Source of the DNA: CADCTQ01 sp963844325
Lineage (GTDB): Bacteria; Bacteroidota; Bacteroidia; Cytophagales; 172606-1
DNA: 64,000 bases
NCBI GenBank assembly: GCA_963844325.1
Contig: CAWJNV010000002.1
Coordinates: forward strand, 4,960,001 to 5,024,000
Reading direction: 5' to 3'
Part shown: positions 51,933 to 60,729 of the stretch, one piece after another
Position numbering within the stretch: the first letter of the stretch is position 1
How the letters are laid out: each line of letters begins with the position of its first letter
Notes under the pieces: model-generated
Told to the model about the DNA's origin: nothing
Databases searched by the model: none
Seen by the model: the letters and a program-made list of their open reading frames with translations, nothing else
Made by a program: the position numbers and the translations under genes

Positions 51933-52757
51933 TCAGTACTTTTCCATAAACTTCACCAGCAGTTTGCTGATCACCGCGTAGCCTTTGTCGGAGGGGTGCA
52001 GCCCGTCGTAGGTAACGTTGATGGCCCCCACCGGGTAGGGGTACGCGTCGGTTTCGGGGTGAAAGGGAATGCCGGTGTAATCGGGGTAGCGGTAGTTGCG
52101 GTACTTGCCGGTTTGCGGGTCCTTCAGGCGCTTGTACTTCACCAGGTGCTTTACGTCCATGCCCGGCTGGTGGTAGAGGTCCACGACGGGGAAACCCTCC
52201 GCCCGGCCGATGCTGTCGATGGCACCGGCAAACTGCGCCAGCGTCTGGCCGTTCTTCTCTTTGTAGGACCCGTAGGCGTTGTTCCTGAAATCATTGATGT
52301 AGACAAAGTCGGTGCGCTGCATGGGGGTGATGAGCAGGATTTTAGCCCCCGGGTTGAGGCGCCGCAGTTTGTCGACGATGATGCGGAACGAGCCGTACAC
52401 GGTGCCGTTGCCGGTGGCCTCGTGGTAGTCGGCCAGCCGTCCCAGGGGCCGGCCCTGCCACCAGTCGTTGGTACCCAGGAAGACCGAGTACACGTCGGCT
52501 TCCACCAGGCCCAGCTTTTCCACGGCGTCGGCAATGCCGCCCGACGTCCAGCCGTTGTGTCCCTGGTTGATGGCTTTGATGTGGGGCAGCTTTTCCGTAA
52601 CCCGCGTCAGGTAGCCCCTGGTGATGCGGTGACCCGTTTCGTCGGGGTGGTCGTTGAGGTAGGTGATCGAATCGCCGATGGCAACCCAGGTCAGCGGCCG
52701 GGGGGCAAAGGAAGTGAACAGGAAAAACGGAACCAGCAGCAGGAGCAGTTTTTTCAT
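51933..52757 (-). CDS. SGNH/GDSL-type secreted hydrolase
   Basis: The protein has 274 residues. A signal peptide (KKLLLLLVPFFLFTSF) precedes block I WVAIGDSITYLND (nucleophilic Ser). YSVFLGTNDWWQGRPLG is block III, and the C-terminal DGLHPSDKGY supplies the Asp and His. It likely deacetylates or de-esterifies a polysaccharide outside the cytoplasm. It lies upstream of nothing obvious and is separated from the rhamnose gene by a D element. Confidence 0.9.
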   Translation of the reverse strand: MKKLLLLLVPFFLFTSFAPRPLTWVAIGDSITYLNDHPDETGHRITRGYLTRVTEKLPHIKAINQGHNGWTSGGIADAVEKLGLVEADVYSVFLGTNDWWQGRPLGRLADYHEATGNGTVYGSFRIIVDKLRRLNPGAKILLITPMQRTDFVYINDFRNNAYGSYKEKNGQTLAQFAGAIDSIGRAEGFPVVDLYHQPGMDVKHLVKYKRLKDPQTGKYRNYRYPDYTGIPFHPETDAYPYPVGAINVTYDGLHPSDKGYAVISKLLVKFMEKY

Positions 52758-52784
52758 GGGTACTTCAATGAGTTTACGAAATTA

Positions 52785-53004
52785 AATTACCACGGAGACA
52801 CGGAGTTGCACGGAGAAAAGGAGGCGGGAGGCCGCGGGTGGGGGTAGGGTTTAAACCCTACCCTACTGATAGGCTTCGCTTGGGTTGATGTAAGCGAAGT
52901 CTTCGTACGCCTGCGCAATATCCATAGGATAGGGTTAGACCCTATCCCTTCCTCGCGTCTCCCTTTTTCTCCGTGCAACTCCGTGCCCTCCGTGTCTCCG
53001 TGGT
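52785..53004. repeat. D element copy 2 (reverse) inside a CCACGGAGAC hairpin
   Basis: CCACGGAGACACGGAGTTGC words (52790-52817) pair with CTCCGTGCCCTCCGTGTCTC (52969-53004). Between them (52836-52950) is the D element in reverse: GGGTAGGGTTTAAACCCTAC, CTTCGCTTGGG, GCGCAATATCCATA, and GATAGGGTTAGACCCTATC. Loop and stems are similar to copies 1 and 3. Confidence 0.85.
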
Positions 53005-53010
53005 GAACCT

Positions 53011-55143
53011 TTACCGCACAAACGCCATTGCCACGCCGCCATCCACGTTGAGCACGTTGCCGGTGGATTTGCTCAGCAGGCCGCCCACAAACACAAAACA
53101 CGCGTTGGCAATGTCTTCGGGCAGAATCGATTCGTCGAGCAGGGTACGCTTGGCGTAGTAGGCGGGCAGTTCTTCCACCGTGATGCCGTATGCTTTGGCC
53201 CTTCCTTCGGCCCAGCCGCCGGCCCAGATGTTGGAGTCGGCGATCACGGCGTCGGGGTTGACGGTGTTGACCCGGATCTTGTCCTTGCCCAGTTCGGCGG
53301 CGTTCAGCCGGCTCAGGTGCAGCTGGGCGGCCTTGGCCGAGCCGTAGCCGGCGTTGTTGGGGCCCGCCACCAGGGCATTTTTGCTCACGATGTTGACGAT
53401 GTCGCCGCCCAGTCCCTGCTTGCGCATCACGGCGAGGGCCGCCTGCGTGACCAGGAACTGGCCTTTCACCAGGACGTCATAGAGCATGTCCCAGTCGGCC
53501 AGCGTGTGCCCTTCGATGGGCTTGGAAATGCTGATGCCGGCATTGTTGACGATCATGTCCACGCCGCCGAAGGCCAGGGAGGCCGCGTCGAGGGCCTGCC
53601 CGATGCTTTCGGCACTCGTCACGTCGAGGAGGGTGGTGGCGACGGCGTCTTTGCCAAACTGCCCCTTGAATTCGGCTTTGGCGCTTTCCAGCCGTTCGGC
53701 GTTGATGTCGTTGAGCACGACCACGGCGCCTTCCTGGGCGAATTTGCGGGCAATGGCCTTGCCGATGCCGCCGGCGCTGCCCGTCACCAGGGCCACGCGG
53801 CCCGAGAGGGCTTTGGGCTTGGGCAGGCGTTGCAGTTTGGCTTCTTCCAGCAGCCAGTACTCAATGTTGAAGGCTTCCTGGCGCGGCAGGGCGGTATATT
53901 CCGACACCGCCTCGGCGCCTTTCATCACGTTGATGGCGTTGATGTAGAATTCCGAAGCCACCCGGGCCGTGGTTTTGTCTTTGGCAAACGTGAACATGCC
54001 CACGCCCGGGTAGAGCATCACCACCGGGTTGGGGTCGCGCATGGCCGGGCTGTTGGGGTGCTTGCACTGCGCGTAGTAGTTGGCGTATTGCTGGCGGTAG
54101 GCTTCAAACGCGGGCGCCAGCCTGGCCCGCAGCGCCGCCAGGTCCGACAGGTCTTCTCCGGGCGCCAGGTCCAGCACCAGCGGGCTGATCTTGGTGCGCA
54201 GGAAGTGGTCGGGGCAAGAAGTGCCCATCGGGGCCAGGCGGTCCAGGTCGTTGGAATTCACAAACTCCAGCACCCGTTCATCGTCGGTAAAATGCCCCAC
54301 CATCATGCGTTCGGAGGCGCAGAAGCCGCGCAGCACCGGGGCCAGCCCGGCCGCCTGCTTCCGGCGTCCTTCGGCCGGCAGGCTTTCGCGCTTCGGCCCG
54401 CCGAACACGGGACGGCCTTTGCCGTAGTGCGCCTCCAGGTACGCGGCGCACTTTTCGATGACTTCCAGGGTGTTCATGTAGCTTTCGTACGACGTATCGC
54501 CCCAGGTGAACAGCCCGTGCGAGCCCAGCATGATGCCCCGGAGGGCCACCCCGCGGGCGGCGGCTTCTTCGAGGCAGTCGCGCAGCTTGAGGCCCAGGTC
54601 GAAGCCCGGCCGCTGCCAGTCTACCCAGCCCACCTGGCCGTCGAAGAGTTCGGCGGTGATGCGCTGGCCGTCTTTGGCGGCGGCAATGGCAATGGCCGCG
54701 TCGGGGTGCAGGTGGTCGATGTGTTTGAAGGGCAGAAACCCGTGCAGCGGCGTATCGATGGAAGGCGCTTTCGAGTCCAGGTCGAACAGCGAATGGTTGA
54801 AGAGGGCCACCATCTCGTCCTCGAATTCGAGTCCCCGGTACACCTCTTCGAGGCTGCGCAGGCGGTCGAGGTAGAGGGCCGCGCAGCCGGCCCGGGTCAG
54901 CGTACCGATGTCGCCCCCGGAGCCCTTGATCCACATCACGTCCACCGGCTTGCCCGTCAGGGGGTCCTTGTCCACGATTTTTACCGACGTATTGCCCCCG
55001 CCGTAGTTGGTGAGCCGCAGGTCGGCGCCCAGCAGGTTGGAGCGGTAAATGAACAAGGCTACTTCGTCGCCGGCGAGTTGGGCGGCTTTGGCCTCGTCCC
55101 ACAGGTAGCTGACGTGGCGGAATGTGTTGGGGTGGCTTACCAT
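53011..55143 (-). CDS. Bifunctional rhamnulose-1-phosphate aldolase / short-chain dehydrogenase
   Basis: The protein has 710 residues from MVSHPNTF; the in-frame extension upstream is translated repeat. The N-terminal half (about 1-430) is a class II aldolase domain (NYGGGNTSVKI; GIMLGSHGLFTWGD). The C-terminal half (about 445-710) is a short-chain dehydrogenase: ALVTGSAGGIGKAIAR, NNAGISISKP and the catalytic GYGSAKAAQ. Fused proteins of this architecture take part in L-rhamnose degradation in Bacteroidota and other phyla, splitting rhamnulose-1-phosphate and oxidising lactaldehyde. It is downstream of rhaT on the same strand. Confidence 0.9.
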   Translation of the reverse strand: MVSHPNTFRHVSYLWDEAKAAQLAGDEVALFIYRSNLLGADLRLTNYGGGNTSVKIVDKDPLTGKPVDVMWIKGSGGDIGTLTRAGCAALYLDRLRSLEEVYRGLEFEDEMVALFNHSLFDLDSKAPSIDTPLHGFLPFKHIDHLHPDAAIAIAAAKDGQRITAELFDGQVGWVDWQRPGFDLGLKLRDCLEEAAARGVALRGIMLGSHGLFTWGDTSYESYMNTLEVIEKCAAYLEAHYGKGRPVFGGPKRESLPAEGRRKQAAGLAPVLRGFCASERMMVGHFTDDERVLEFVNSNDLDRLAPMGTSCPDHFLRTKISPLVLDLAPGEDLSDLAALRARLAPAFEAYRQQYANYYAQCKHPNSPAMRDPNPVVMLYPGVGMFTFAKDKTTARVASEFYINAINVMKGAEAVSEYTALPRQEAFNIEYWLLEEAKLQRLPKPKALSGRVALVTGSAGGIGKAIARKFAQEGAVVVLNDINAERLESAKAEFKGQFGKDAVATTLLDVTSAESIGQALDAASLAFGGVDMIVNNAGISISKPIEGHTLADWDMLYDVLVKGQFLVTQAALAVMRKQGLGGDIVNIVSKNALVAGPNNAGYGSAKAAQLHLSRLNAAELGKDKIRVNTVNPDAVIADSNIWAGGWAEGRAKAYGITVEELPAYYAKRTLLDESILPEDIANACFVFVGGLLSKSTGNVLNVDGGVAMAFVR

Positions 55144-55149
55144 AGGAAG

Positions 55150-55212
55150 GAGAGTTGTTAGTTGTTCGTTTTTCGTTGTCGGTTGCTCGTTGTTCGAACA
55201 ACCAACAACCAT
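55150..55212. repeat. Word hairpin (GTTGTTCGTTGTTC word) between rhaT and the aldolase gene
   Basis: GTTGTTAGTTGTTCG words on one side and CGAACAACCAACAACC on the other form a stem with a short loop. It lies inside the probable rhamnose operon. Confidence 0.7.
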
Positions 55213-56265
55213 TTACAGGGAGTTGCCGATGCCCACCAGGACGATGGAGACGAGAATGACCACGATGCCGGCCACGAAGGTGCGGAAGGTCCGGGCTGAT
55301 ACGCCCGACCACTCCCGCAGGTAGAGGCCCCACAGGTTGGCCGTCAGGATGATGGTAGCCATGTGGGTAATCCAGGAACTGGCCCCGTTGCCCAGCTTGC
55401 TTTCGCCCATGCCGTAGAAGAAAAACTGGAGGAACCACATCGTGCCGGCAATCCCGGCAAAAAGGACGTTGGACGTGATGGGCGTACGGGCGTTGGTGTA
55501 GTCGCCGAAGGTCCGGTTGCGGGCGTTGAGGTACATGCACCAGAGGAAGTTGGTGGTCAGCCCGCCCCACAGCAGCACCACGTAGGTCACGTTGTTCTGA
55601 AACAGCGGGTTGCAGCCCCGGGCCACAGCCTGGTCGGCCAGGGGCTTGCCGGCTTCAATGCCGAAATTGAAAAAGGCGCTCAGAATGCCCGAGAACACGG
55701 CGATCACCAGCCCTTTGGCGAGGCTGAATTCTTTGACCGACGCTTTCTGCTGCGCTTCGGACAGGTCGGCCTCCTTGAGCATGCCGGCCCGGCCCGAAAT
55801 GGCAATGCCCGCAATGCACACGGCCACGCCCAGCAACACCAGTTGCCCGCCCGCCGTGCCGAGCATGTCGGTAAAGGAGGTTTTTCCGGCCACGGGGTTG
55901 AAACTGTAGTAGATCGGCGGCACCAGCGCCCCGAAGGCCGAACAGAAGCCCAGCACTACCGAGTTGCCCAGCGACATGCCCAGGTAGCGGACGCCCAGGC
56001 CGTAGGTAAGCCCGCCGATGCCCCAGAGCAGGCCCAGCAGAAACGTGAGCGATTTGATGCCGAAGTCGGCCGAGGCGATGATGCCCGCAAAGTCGGGAAT
56101 GGTGAGCCAGGCGGCCAGGGGCGGGACGATCAGCCAGGAGAACAGGCCGCCGATGATCCAGTAGCTTTCCCAGGACCACCCTTTTACTTTACTGAAAGGC
56201 ATGTAGAAACTGCCCGAAAACCCACCCCCGATGGTGTGGTACAGAATACCCAAAAGTGCTTGCAT
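55213..56265 (-). CDS. rhaT: L-rhamnose/proton symporter RhaT
   Basis: The protein has 350 residues with ten predicted transmembrane segments, typical for the RhaT family. GGGFSGSFYMPFSKVKGWSW near residues 13-32, PPLAAWLTIP and GLLWGIGGLTYGLGVRYLGM are diagnostic RhaT segments. It imports L-rhamnose with protons. It is the first gene of a minus-strand pair with the bifunctional aldolase/dehydrogenase. No rhamnose isomerase or kinase lies in the window, so they must be elsewhere. Confidence 0.93.
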   Translation of the reverse strand: MQALLGILYHTIGGGFSGSFYMPFSKVKGWSWESYWIIGGLFSWLIVPPLAAWLTIPDFAGIIASADFGIKSLTFLLGLLWGIGGLTYGLGVRYLGMSLGNSVVLGFCSAFGALVPPIYYSFNPVAGKTSFTDMLGTAGGQLVLLGVAVCIAGIAISGRAGMLKEADLSEAQQKASVKEFSLAKGLVIAVFSGILSAFFNFGIEAGKPLADQAVARGCNPLFQNNVTYVVLLWGGLTTNFLWCMYLNARNRTFGDYTNARTPITSNVLFAGIAGTMWFLQFFFYGMGESKLGNGASSWITHMATIILTANLWGLYLREWSGVSARTFRTFVAGIVVILVSIVLVGIGNSL

Positions 56266-56339
56266 TGTCGTTTAATGGTTTATTGTTCCAAAGGGCGCCG
56301 GGGTAGTTTTATACTCAAAGCCTCCCGGCGGGGCGATGG

Positions 56340-56980
56340 GGAGAGGGTTGGATGGTTGAATGGTTGAATGGCTGTATGGTTGTATGGTTGTATGGTTGAC
56401 TGTGGAGGGCAGGGAGTTAGACGGAGGCAAGGGAAGCTACCCATTGCCGCGGTACCCGTCGCGTCGCGGGCAGGCGCCGCATCGCGAGGTGGACCGCGTC
56501 GCGGCTCCCCTCCTCGGAGGGGTTAGGGGGTGGGTTTACCTACAGGCGACAAGTTACCTGGGGATCATCGCATTAGCGTAATTTCCCAACCCTGGTGCCA
56601 GACTTTTCCGGGATACTTTACTGATGCCGGTGCCCTCTTGGAGTAATGCGCTGATTCGCAGTGCGATGATCCCCATATGAGGCGTAGCATGGAAGTAAAC
56701 CCACCCCCTAACCCCTCCGAGGAGGGGAGCCGCGACGCGGTCCACCTCGCGACGCGACGCCTGCCCGCGTACGGGTACTTTTGCTAAAAAAGGAGGCATA
56801 ACGTGCCATACCATTGCTTTTTTCTTTGCGCCCCTTGCGCCTCCATTGCGCCCTTTGCGGTTAAGTTCCTGCTCCCTCTCCCCGCATAACTCCCTGCCCT
56901 CCACGGTCAACCATACAGCCATACAGCCATATAGCCATACAGCCATTCAGCCATTCAACCATGTAGCCATCCAACCTCCT
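56340..56980. repeat. C element copy 5 inside an ATGGTTGA-word hairpin
   Basis: The outer stem is GGATGGTTGAATGG words (about 56349-56398) plus GGAGGGCAGGGAGTTA (56404-56420), pairing with the complements at about 56886-56980. The C-element arms are about 56447-56538 and 56698-56778, with core CTCCTCGGAGG near 56510. Interior blocks are GGGATCATCGCATTA and GCGATGATCCCCATA. A TTTGCGCCCC-word tract lies at about 56820-56860. I see no gene in 56266-56987. Confidence 0.85.
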
Positions 56981-56987
56981 GCCTTTC

Positions 56988-57935
56988 CTACTTGCCTCCC
57001 TGCGGCTGCGGGTTTGCCGTGTACTCGTCCCAGACGGCGCGGGTGATCCGGGCAATGGTTGCCTCGCGGGTTTTGGCGTCGGCCGGGGAGTTGGCAACGT
57101 ACACCACCACGGCAAAATGCTCTCCGTTGGGCAGGGTGACAATGCCGGCGTCGTTGGTGGCGGCCGCAATGCCCTGGGCGTTGGTGGCGGAGGTGCCGGT
57201 TTTGTGGGCCACCACCGTCTCTTTCGGCAGCAGTCCCTTGATCCGGGCCGGGCCGGTGGAAGTTTCCACCATCAGCTTCCAGAGCAGCTCACTGCTGGCC
57301 GCCGAGAGGTGTTTTCTTTCGTAAAACAGCTTCAGCAGCGCGGTCATGGCCGCCGGTTCGCACCAGTTGGTGAACTGCACGTCCCAGGCTTGGTGCATTT
57401 CTTCTTCGGTGGCCGCAATGGCCATTCCCTTTACCCCGAGGCTGCGCACGTACGCGTCTACCGGCCGGGTGCCGCCCAGCAGGCGGAACAGCACGTCGCA
57501 ACCGTTGTTGTCGCTCTGGGAAACGGTGTAGCGCAGGATTTCTTCCAGGGAAACGTCCACGTTGGCCTGCGGGTATTTGTCGCGCAGGGGGCTCCAGGTG
57601 TCGGGCAGCAGGTCGCGGCGGGTCAGGCGGATTTTCTGGCCCAGCGACAGCTTGCCTTGGTCTACCTGGTGCAGCACGGCCATCGCCAGCGGAAACTTGT
57701 ACACGCTCTGCATGGGGTAGTGCTTTTGCCCGTTCACGGTGAGGGTGTCGCCTTTTTCCAGGTGCAGCACCGACACCCCTACGTCCGCCCGCGACGTTCC
57801 GATCACGCCTTCGATCTTTTGCCGCAGGGCGGCCCGCTGGCCGAACACCAACGGCGGCACCGGGCCGGGAAACATTGCCAGCAGGAGCAGTGCCGGCAGC
57901 AAGGAGGGGGTAAGCTTGCGTGTAATCAATGTCAT
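56988..57935 (-). CDS. Class A beta-lactamase
   Basis: The protein has 315 residues from MTLITRKL. It has a signal peptide, then the serine motif QSVYKF (SxxK), QSDNNGCD (SDN), TEEEMHQ with the omega-loop glutamate, and HKTGTS (KTG). The NWCEP segment after the omega loop is the mark of the Bacteroidota-associated class A subgroup (VEB/PER/CfxA/CblA-like). It hydrolyses beta-lactams in the periplasm. Spectrum cannot be predicted. It is chromosomal, with no resistance-cassette context. The nearby repeats are those of the host genome. Confidence 0.93.
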   Translation of the reverse strand: MTLITRKLTPSLLPALLLLAMFPGPVPPLVFGQRAALRQKIEGVIGTSRADVGVSVLHLEKGDTLTVNGQKHYPMQSVYKFPLAMAVLHQVDQGKLSLGQKIRLTRRDLLPDTWSPLRDKYPQANVDVSLEEILRYTVSQSDNNGCDVLFRLLGGTRPVDAYVRSLGVKGMAIAATEEEMHQAWDVQFTNWCEPAAMTALLKLFYERKHLSAASSELLWKLMVETSTGPARIKGLLPKETVVAHKTGTSATNAQGIAAATNDAGIVTLPNGEHFAVVVYVANSPADAKTREATIARITRAVWDEYTANPQPQGGK

Positions 57936-58133
57936 GGCGGCTAAATTAAAGCCTGGCCCCCTCAATCACAAACCGGCAACGCCCCTCCGTCGCCGTTCCT
58001 CCCTGCCGCCTGCGCTGAAGACGCATTTTTGGGATAATTAAAAGAAGTGGTCAGTGTCTCCCTGACGGCTCGGAAAGCGTTTTCGGAAGGTTCTGCAAAT
58101 GTATCCTCATCGTAGCCGTGCTGCCACCGGGAC

Positions 58134-58892
58134 TCAGGCTTTCAGGAAGGGGAGTTTCCGGCGCACCTGGGCCAGCCATTCCCGGGCCATCAGTTCGTGG
58201 CCCGCCGGCATGGGGTGAATGCCGTCCCAGATCCAGTAGTCGGCCGGGGCTTTGGACAATGCTTTGGTGAATGCCTGCCCGAAATCCACCACAATGGCGC
58301 CGTGCCGGTCCCCCAGCTTTCGGACGATCTGCTGCCGCTCGCGCACCTGCCCGTCGTAGGTTTCCCACCGCTCCCTGACGCGCCCCACGGGCAGGATGAA
58401 CGGCTGGCCCAGGACCAGTTGCACGCCGGGCAGTTGCCGTTGGGTTTGCGCCAGCAGGGCCCCGTAGCCGGCTTCGTACTGCGCGGCCGAAAAGGCGGCA
58501 TCCCCGTCCAGGAACGCGGCCACGTCGTTGATGCCGACCAGGATGCTGAGCACGTCGGGTCTGAGGTCCAGCGCATCGGCCTGCCAGCGGGCCGCCAGGT
58601 CGGTTACTTTGTTGCCGCTCACGCCCCGGTTGAGGAAGCGAAACCCTTTCCCGGGATGCTCATACCACAGCTTGCTGGCCAGGATGTAGGCGTAGCCGTG
58701 TCCCATCACGTGGTTCCAGTCGTTGTTGCGGGTCCGGTTGCCGTCGGTGATGGAGTCGCCCTGGAACAGAAAGGTAAATCCCTCTCCGGCTTTGCCGCCG
58801 TCCGGGAGGGCTTTCGCACCGGGGCCCGCCAGGGCAGCCGCCGCACCCAGCCCGCCCATTCGCTTTAAAAAATCTCTCCGGTTGTTAGTCAT
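58134..58892 (-). CDS. SGNH/GDSL hydrolase with Tat-type signal
   Basis: The protein has 252 residues from MTNNRRDFLKRM, a twin-arginine motif followed by an Ala-rich segment. FLFQGDSITDGNRT is block I, GVSGNKVTD is block II (Gly), LVGINDVAAF is block III (Asn), and WDGIHPMPAGHELM carries Asp and His. It probably acts as a carbohydrate esterase in the periplasm. The gap 58893-59223 upstream holds nothing I can identify except AT-rich DNA between divergent genes. Confidence 0.9.
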   Translation of the reverse strand: MTNNRRDFLKRMGGLGAAAALAGPGAKALPDGGKAGEGFTFLFQGDSITDGNRTRNNDWNHVMGHGYAYILASKLWYEHPGKGFRFLNRGVSGNKVTDLAARWQADALDLRPDVLSILVGINDVAAFLDGDAAFSAAQYEAGYGALLAQTQRQLPGVQLVLGQPFILPVGRVRERWETYDGQVRERQQIVRKLGDRHGAIVVDFGQAFTKALSKAPADYWIWDGIHPMPAGHELMAREWLAQVRRKLPFLKA

Positions 58893-59223
58893 ATTTTCCG
58901 GATCTAAACCAACAAATTTATAATTCATAGAATTTTTTATAACTGCAACTGCCCGGGCAGCCCCCAAACGGTCTGGAGGCACTATTCTATTGCGATTGTT
59001 AAAAATACCTATAAGTAAGTATTGTTAACGGCCTACTATCCAGATAACTTAGCCTCTGCAATGACGCCTCAGGCTATTTACGTCATTCATTTTTAACTAC
59101 TGCACCTTTGCCGGTACGTACTTTTATTTTAACCGGCAGATTCATTTTCCTCATCTTCTGAAAGGGAGTGACAGTTTAGCAATTTTTTTTACTTCCCATT
59201 TATACCACTTAAAAGACGAGAAA

Positions 59224-60717
59224 ATGGACATTATATTATTCTGGAATGAGGTTGCTTTAGAAGCAAACCGCATTAGTTTCACGAACCGAAAAGATGAACA
59301 ACCGGGGCCCACGCTCAGCTCCCGTGCCCTGGCCATCGTTCACCTGGCCATGTACGACGCTTTCGCGATAATTGACCCGTCGGCGGGTGGCCCTTACCTG
59401 GTGGGTCTGCCCGATCCGCTACCCATGGCGCCAGGCATTGCGACTACCCGGGCAGCCGTGTCGGCGGCGGCTTATTACACGCTGGTGACGCTGTACCCCA
59501 GCCAAAAAGTGTTTTTCGAAGCCAAGCTCTCGGAAGCAGGCGGCGTACTTGAGCCGGGGCACGAATTTGGCCGGCTGGTTGCACAAGCCCACTTGAATTA
59601 CCGGCAAGTTGACCCCGGCGCCGGTGCGGCCGGGTACATCCCTTCTCTGGCGCGAGGCAGGCACAAAGAAGATCCCGACAACCCCGGCCAGGGCTTCCAC
59701 GCTCCCTTCTACGGTGCCCGCTCCAGGGGCTATGCCATCACCGTGAGGCATGTGCTTCTTGCGCCGCCCCCGTTGGGCGATCCCGAATACGTAACGGCAC
59801 TACAAGAAGTGCGGGCGAAAGGCATTGCGCCCGAATTGATGGGCACCCTGCCGGCAGGCCCACCCCCGCCCCGGTCAACGAACGAAACCCTATCCGGCAT
59901 TTTCTGGGGATACGATGGCGCCACCGGGGTAGGGACGCCGCCGCGTTTGTACAACCAGATTGTCCGCCGGGTTGCCGTGGAGAAAGCCAATACCGAGGCC
60001 CAGAATGCCCGCTTGTTTGCGCTGGTAAACGTTGCCATGGCCGATGCCGGCGTTTTGGCCTGGCAACAGAAGTACTTTCACGACCTGTGGCGCCCCGTGG
60101 TGGGCATCCGGGAAAATGATCCCTCGATGGGCATGGCAAGCACGGCAAATAATGCTTTATCCGCTGATTGTGATTCTTCGTGGTTGCCCCTGGGAGCACC
60201 GGCCACCAACGCCCTGAACCAGCACCTGATTCCCCAGCGAATGGACCCGGGTTTTCCCCACACGCTGGCCGTACTGGGCCGGGTAAAAAACTTTACGCCC
60301 AATTTCCCGGCCTACCCGTCGGGACACGCTACCTTCGGAGCGGCTGCCTTGCACATTACCCGCCTGTTTTACGGTCCCGCCGGAATCAATAACGGGGGCG
60401 TAGCGGTGGGCGACCGGGCCGCGGATGGTTTATTCACGGGCCTTGATTTTGTCTCCGATGAATACAACGGGGTGAATCAGGACAACCGGGGAGCCGTCCG
60501 GCCGAGGCACGCCCGCAGTTTTCCGGGGGGCTTATGGCAAATGATCGAGGAAAACGGACGCAGCCGGGTTCACCTGGGCGTGCACTGGGTCTTTGATGCG
60601 TTTGCAGTGGATGCCGGCGGCGCCATGGACCTGACCAGAAACGTTGGCGGCGTGCCCCTGGGTTTGACCATTGCCGAAGACATTTTCAACAGCGGCATGG
60701 TCAGATCAAACGTCTGA
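59224..60717 (+). CDS. Vanadium-dependent haloperoxidase-like protein (PAP2 fold)
   Basis: The protein has 497 residues, in the range of vanadium chloroperoxidases. The active-site motifs in order are QKYFHDLWRPVVGIREN (Lys, Arg), FPAYPSGHATFGAAALHITR (Ser, Gly, His), and GRSRVHLGVHWVFDAFA (Arg, His binding vanadate). The N-terminus (MDIILFWNEVALEANRI) matches the family. No obvious signal peptide is present, so either it is cytoplasmic or export is non-classical. It could be a haloperoxidase or a related acid phosphatase. The key residues alone do not separate the two. Confidence 0.86.
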   Translation: MDIILFWNEVALEANRISFTNRKDEQPGPTLSSRALAIVHLAMYDAFAIIDPSAGGPYLVGLPDPLPMAPGIATTRAAVSAAAYYTLVTLYPSQKVFFEAKLSEAGGVLEPGHEFGRLVAQAHLNYRQVDPGAGAAGYIPSLARGRHKEDPDNPGQGFHAPFYGARSRGYAITVRHVLLAPPPLGDPEYVTALQEVRAKGIAPELMGTLPAGPPPPRSTNETLSGIFWGYDGATGVGTPPRLYNQIVRRVAVEKANTEAQNARLFALVNVAMADAGVLAWQQKYFHDLWRPVVGIRENDPSMGMASTANNALSADCDSSWLPLGAPATNALNQHLIPQRMDPGFPHTLAVLGRVKNFTPNFPAYPSGHATFGAAALHITRLFYGPAGINNGGVAVGDRAADGLFTGLDFVSDEYNGVNQDNRGAVRPRHARSFPGGLWQMIEENGRSRVHLGVHWVFDAFAVDAGGAMDLTRNVGGVPLGLTIAEDIFNSGMVRSNV

Positions 60718-60729
60718 ACGTAAATACCG

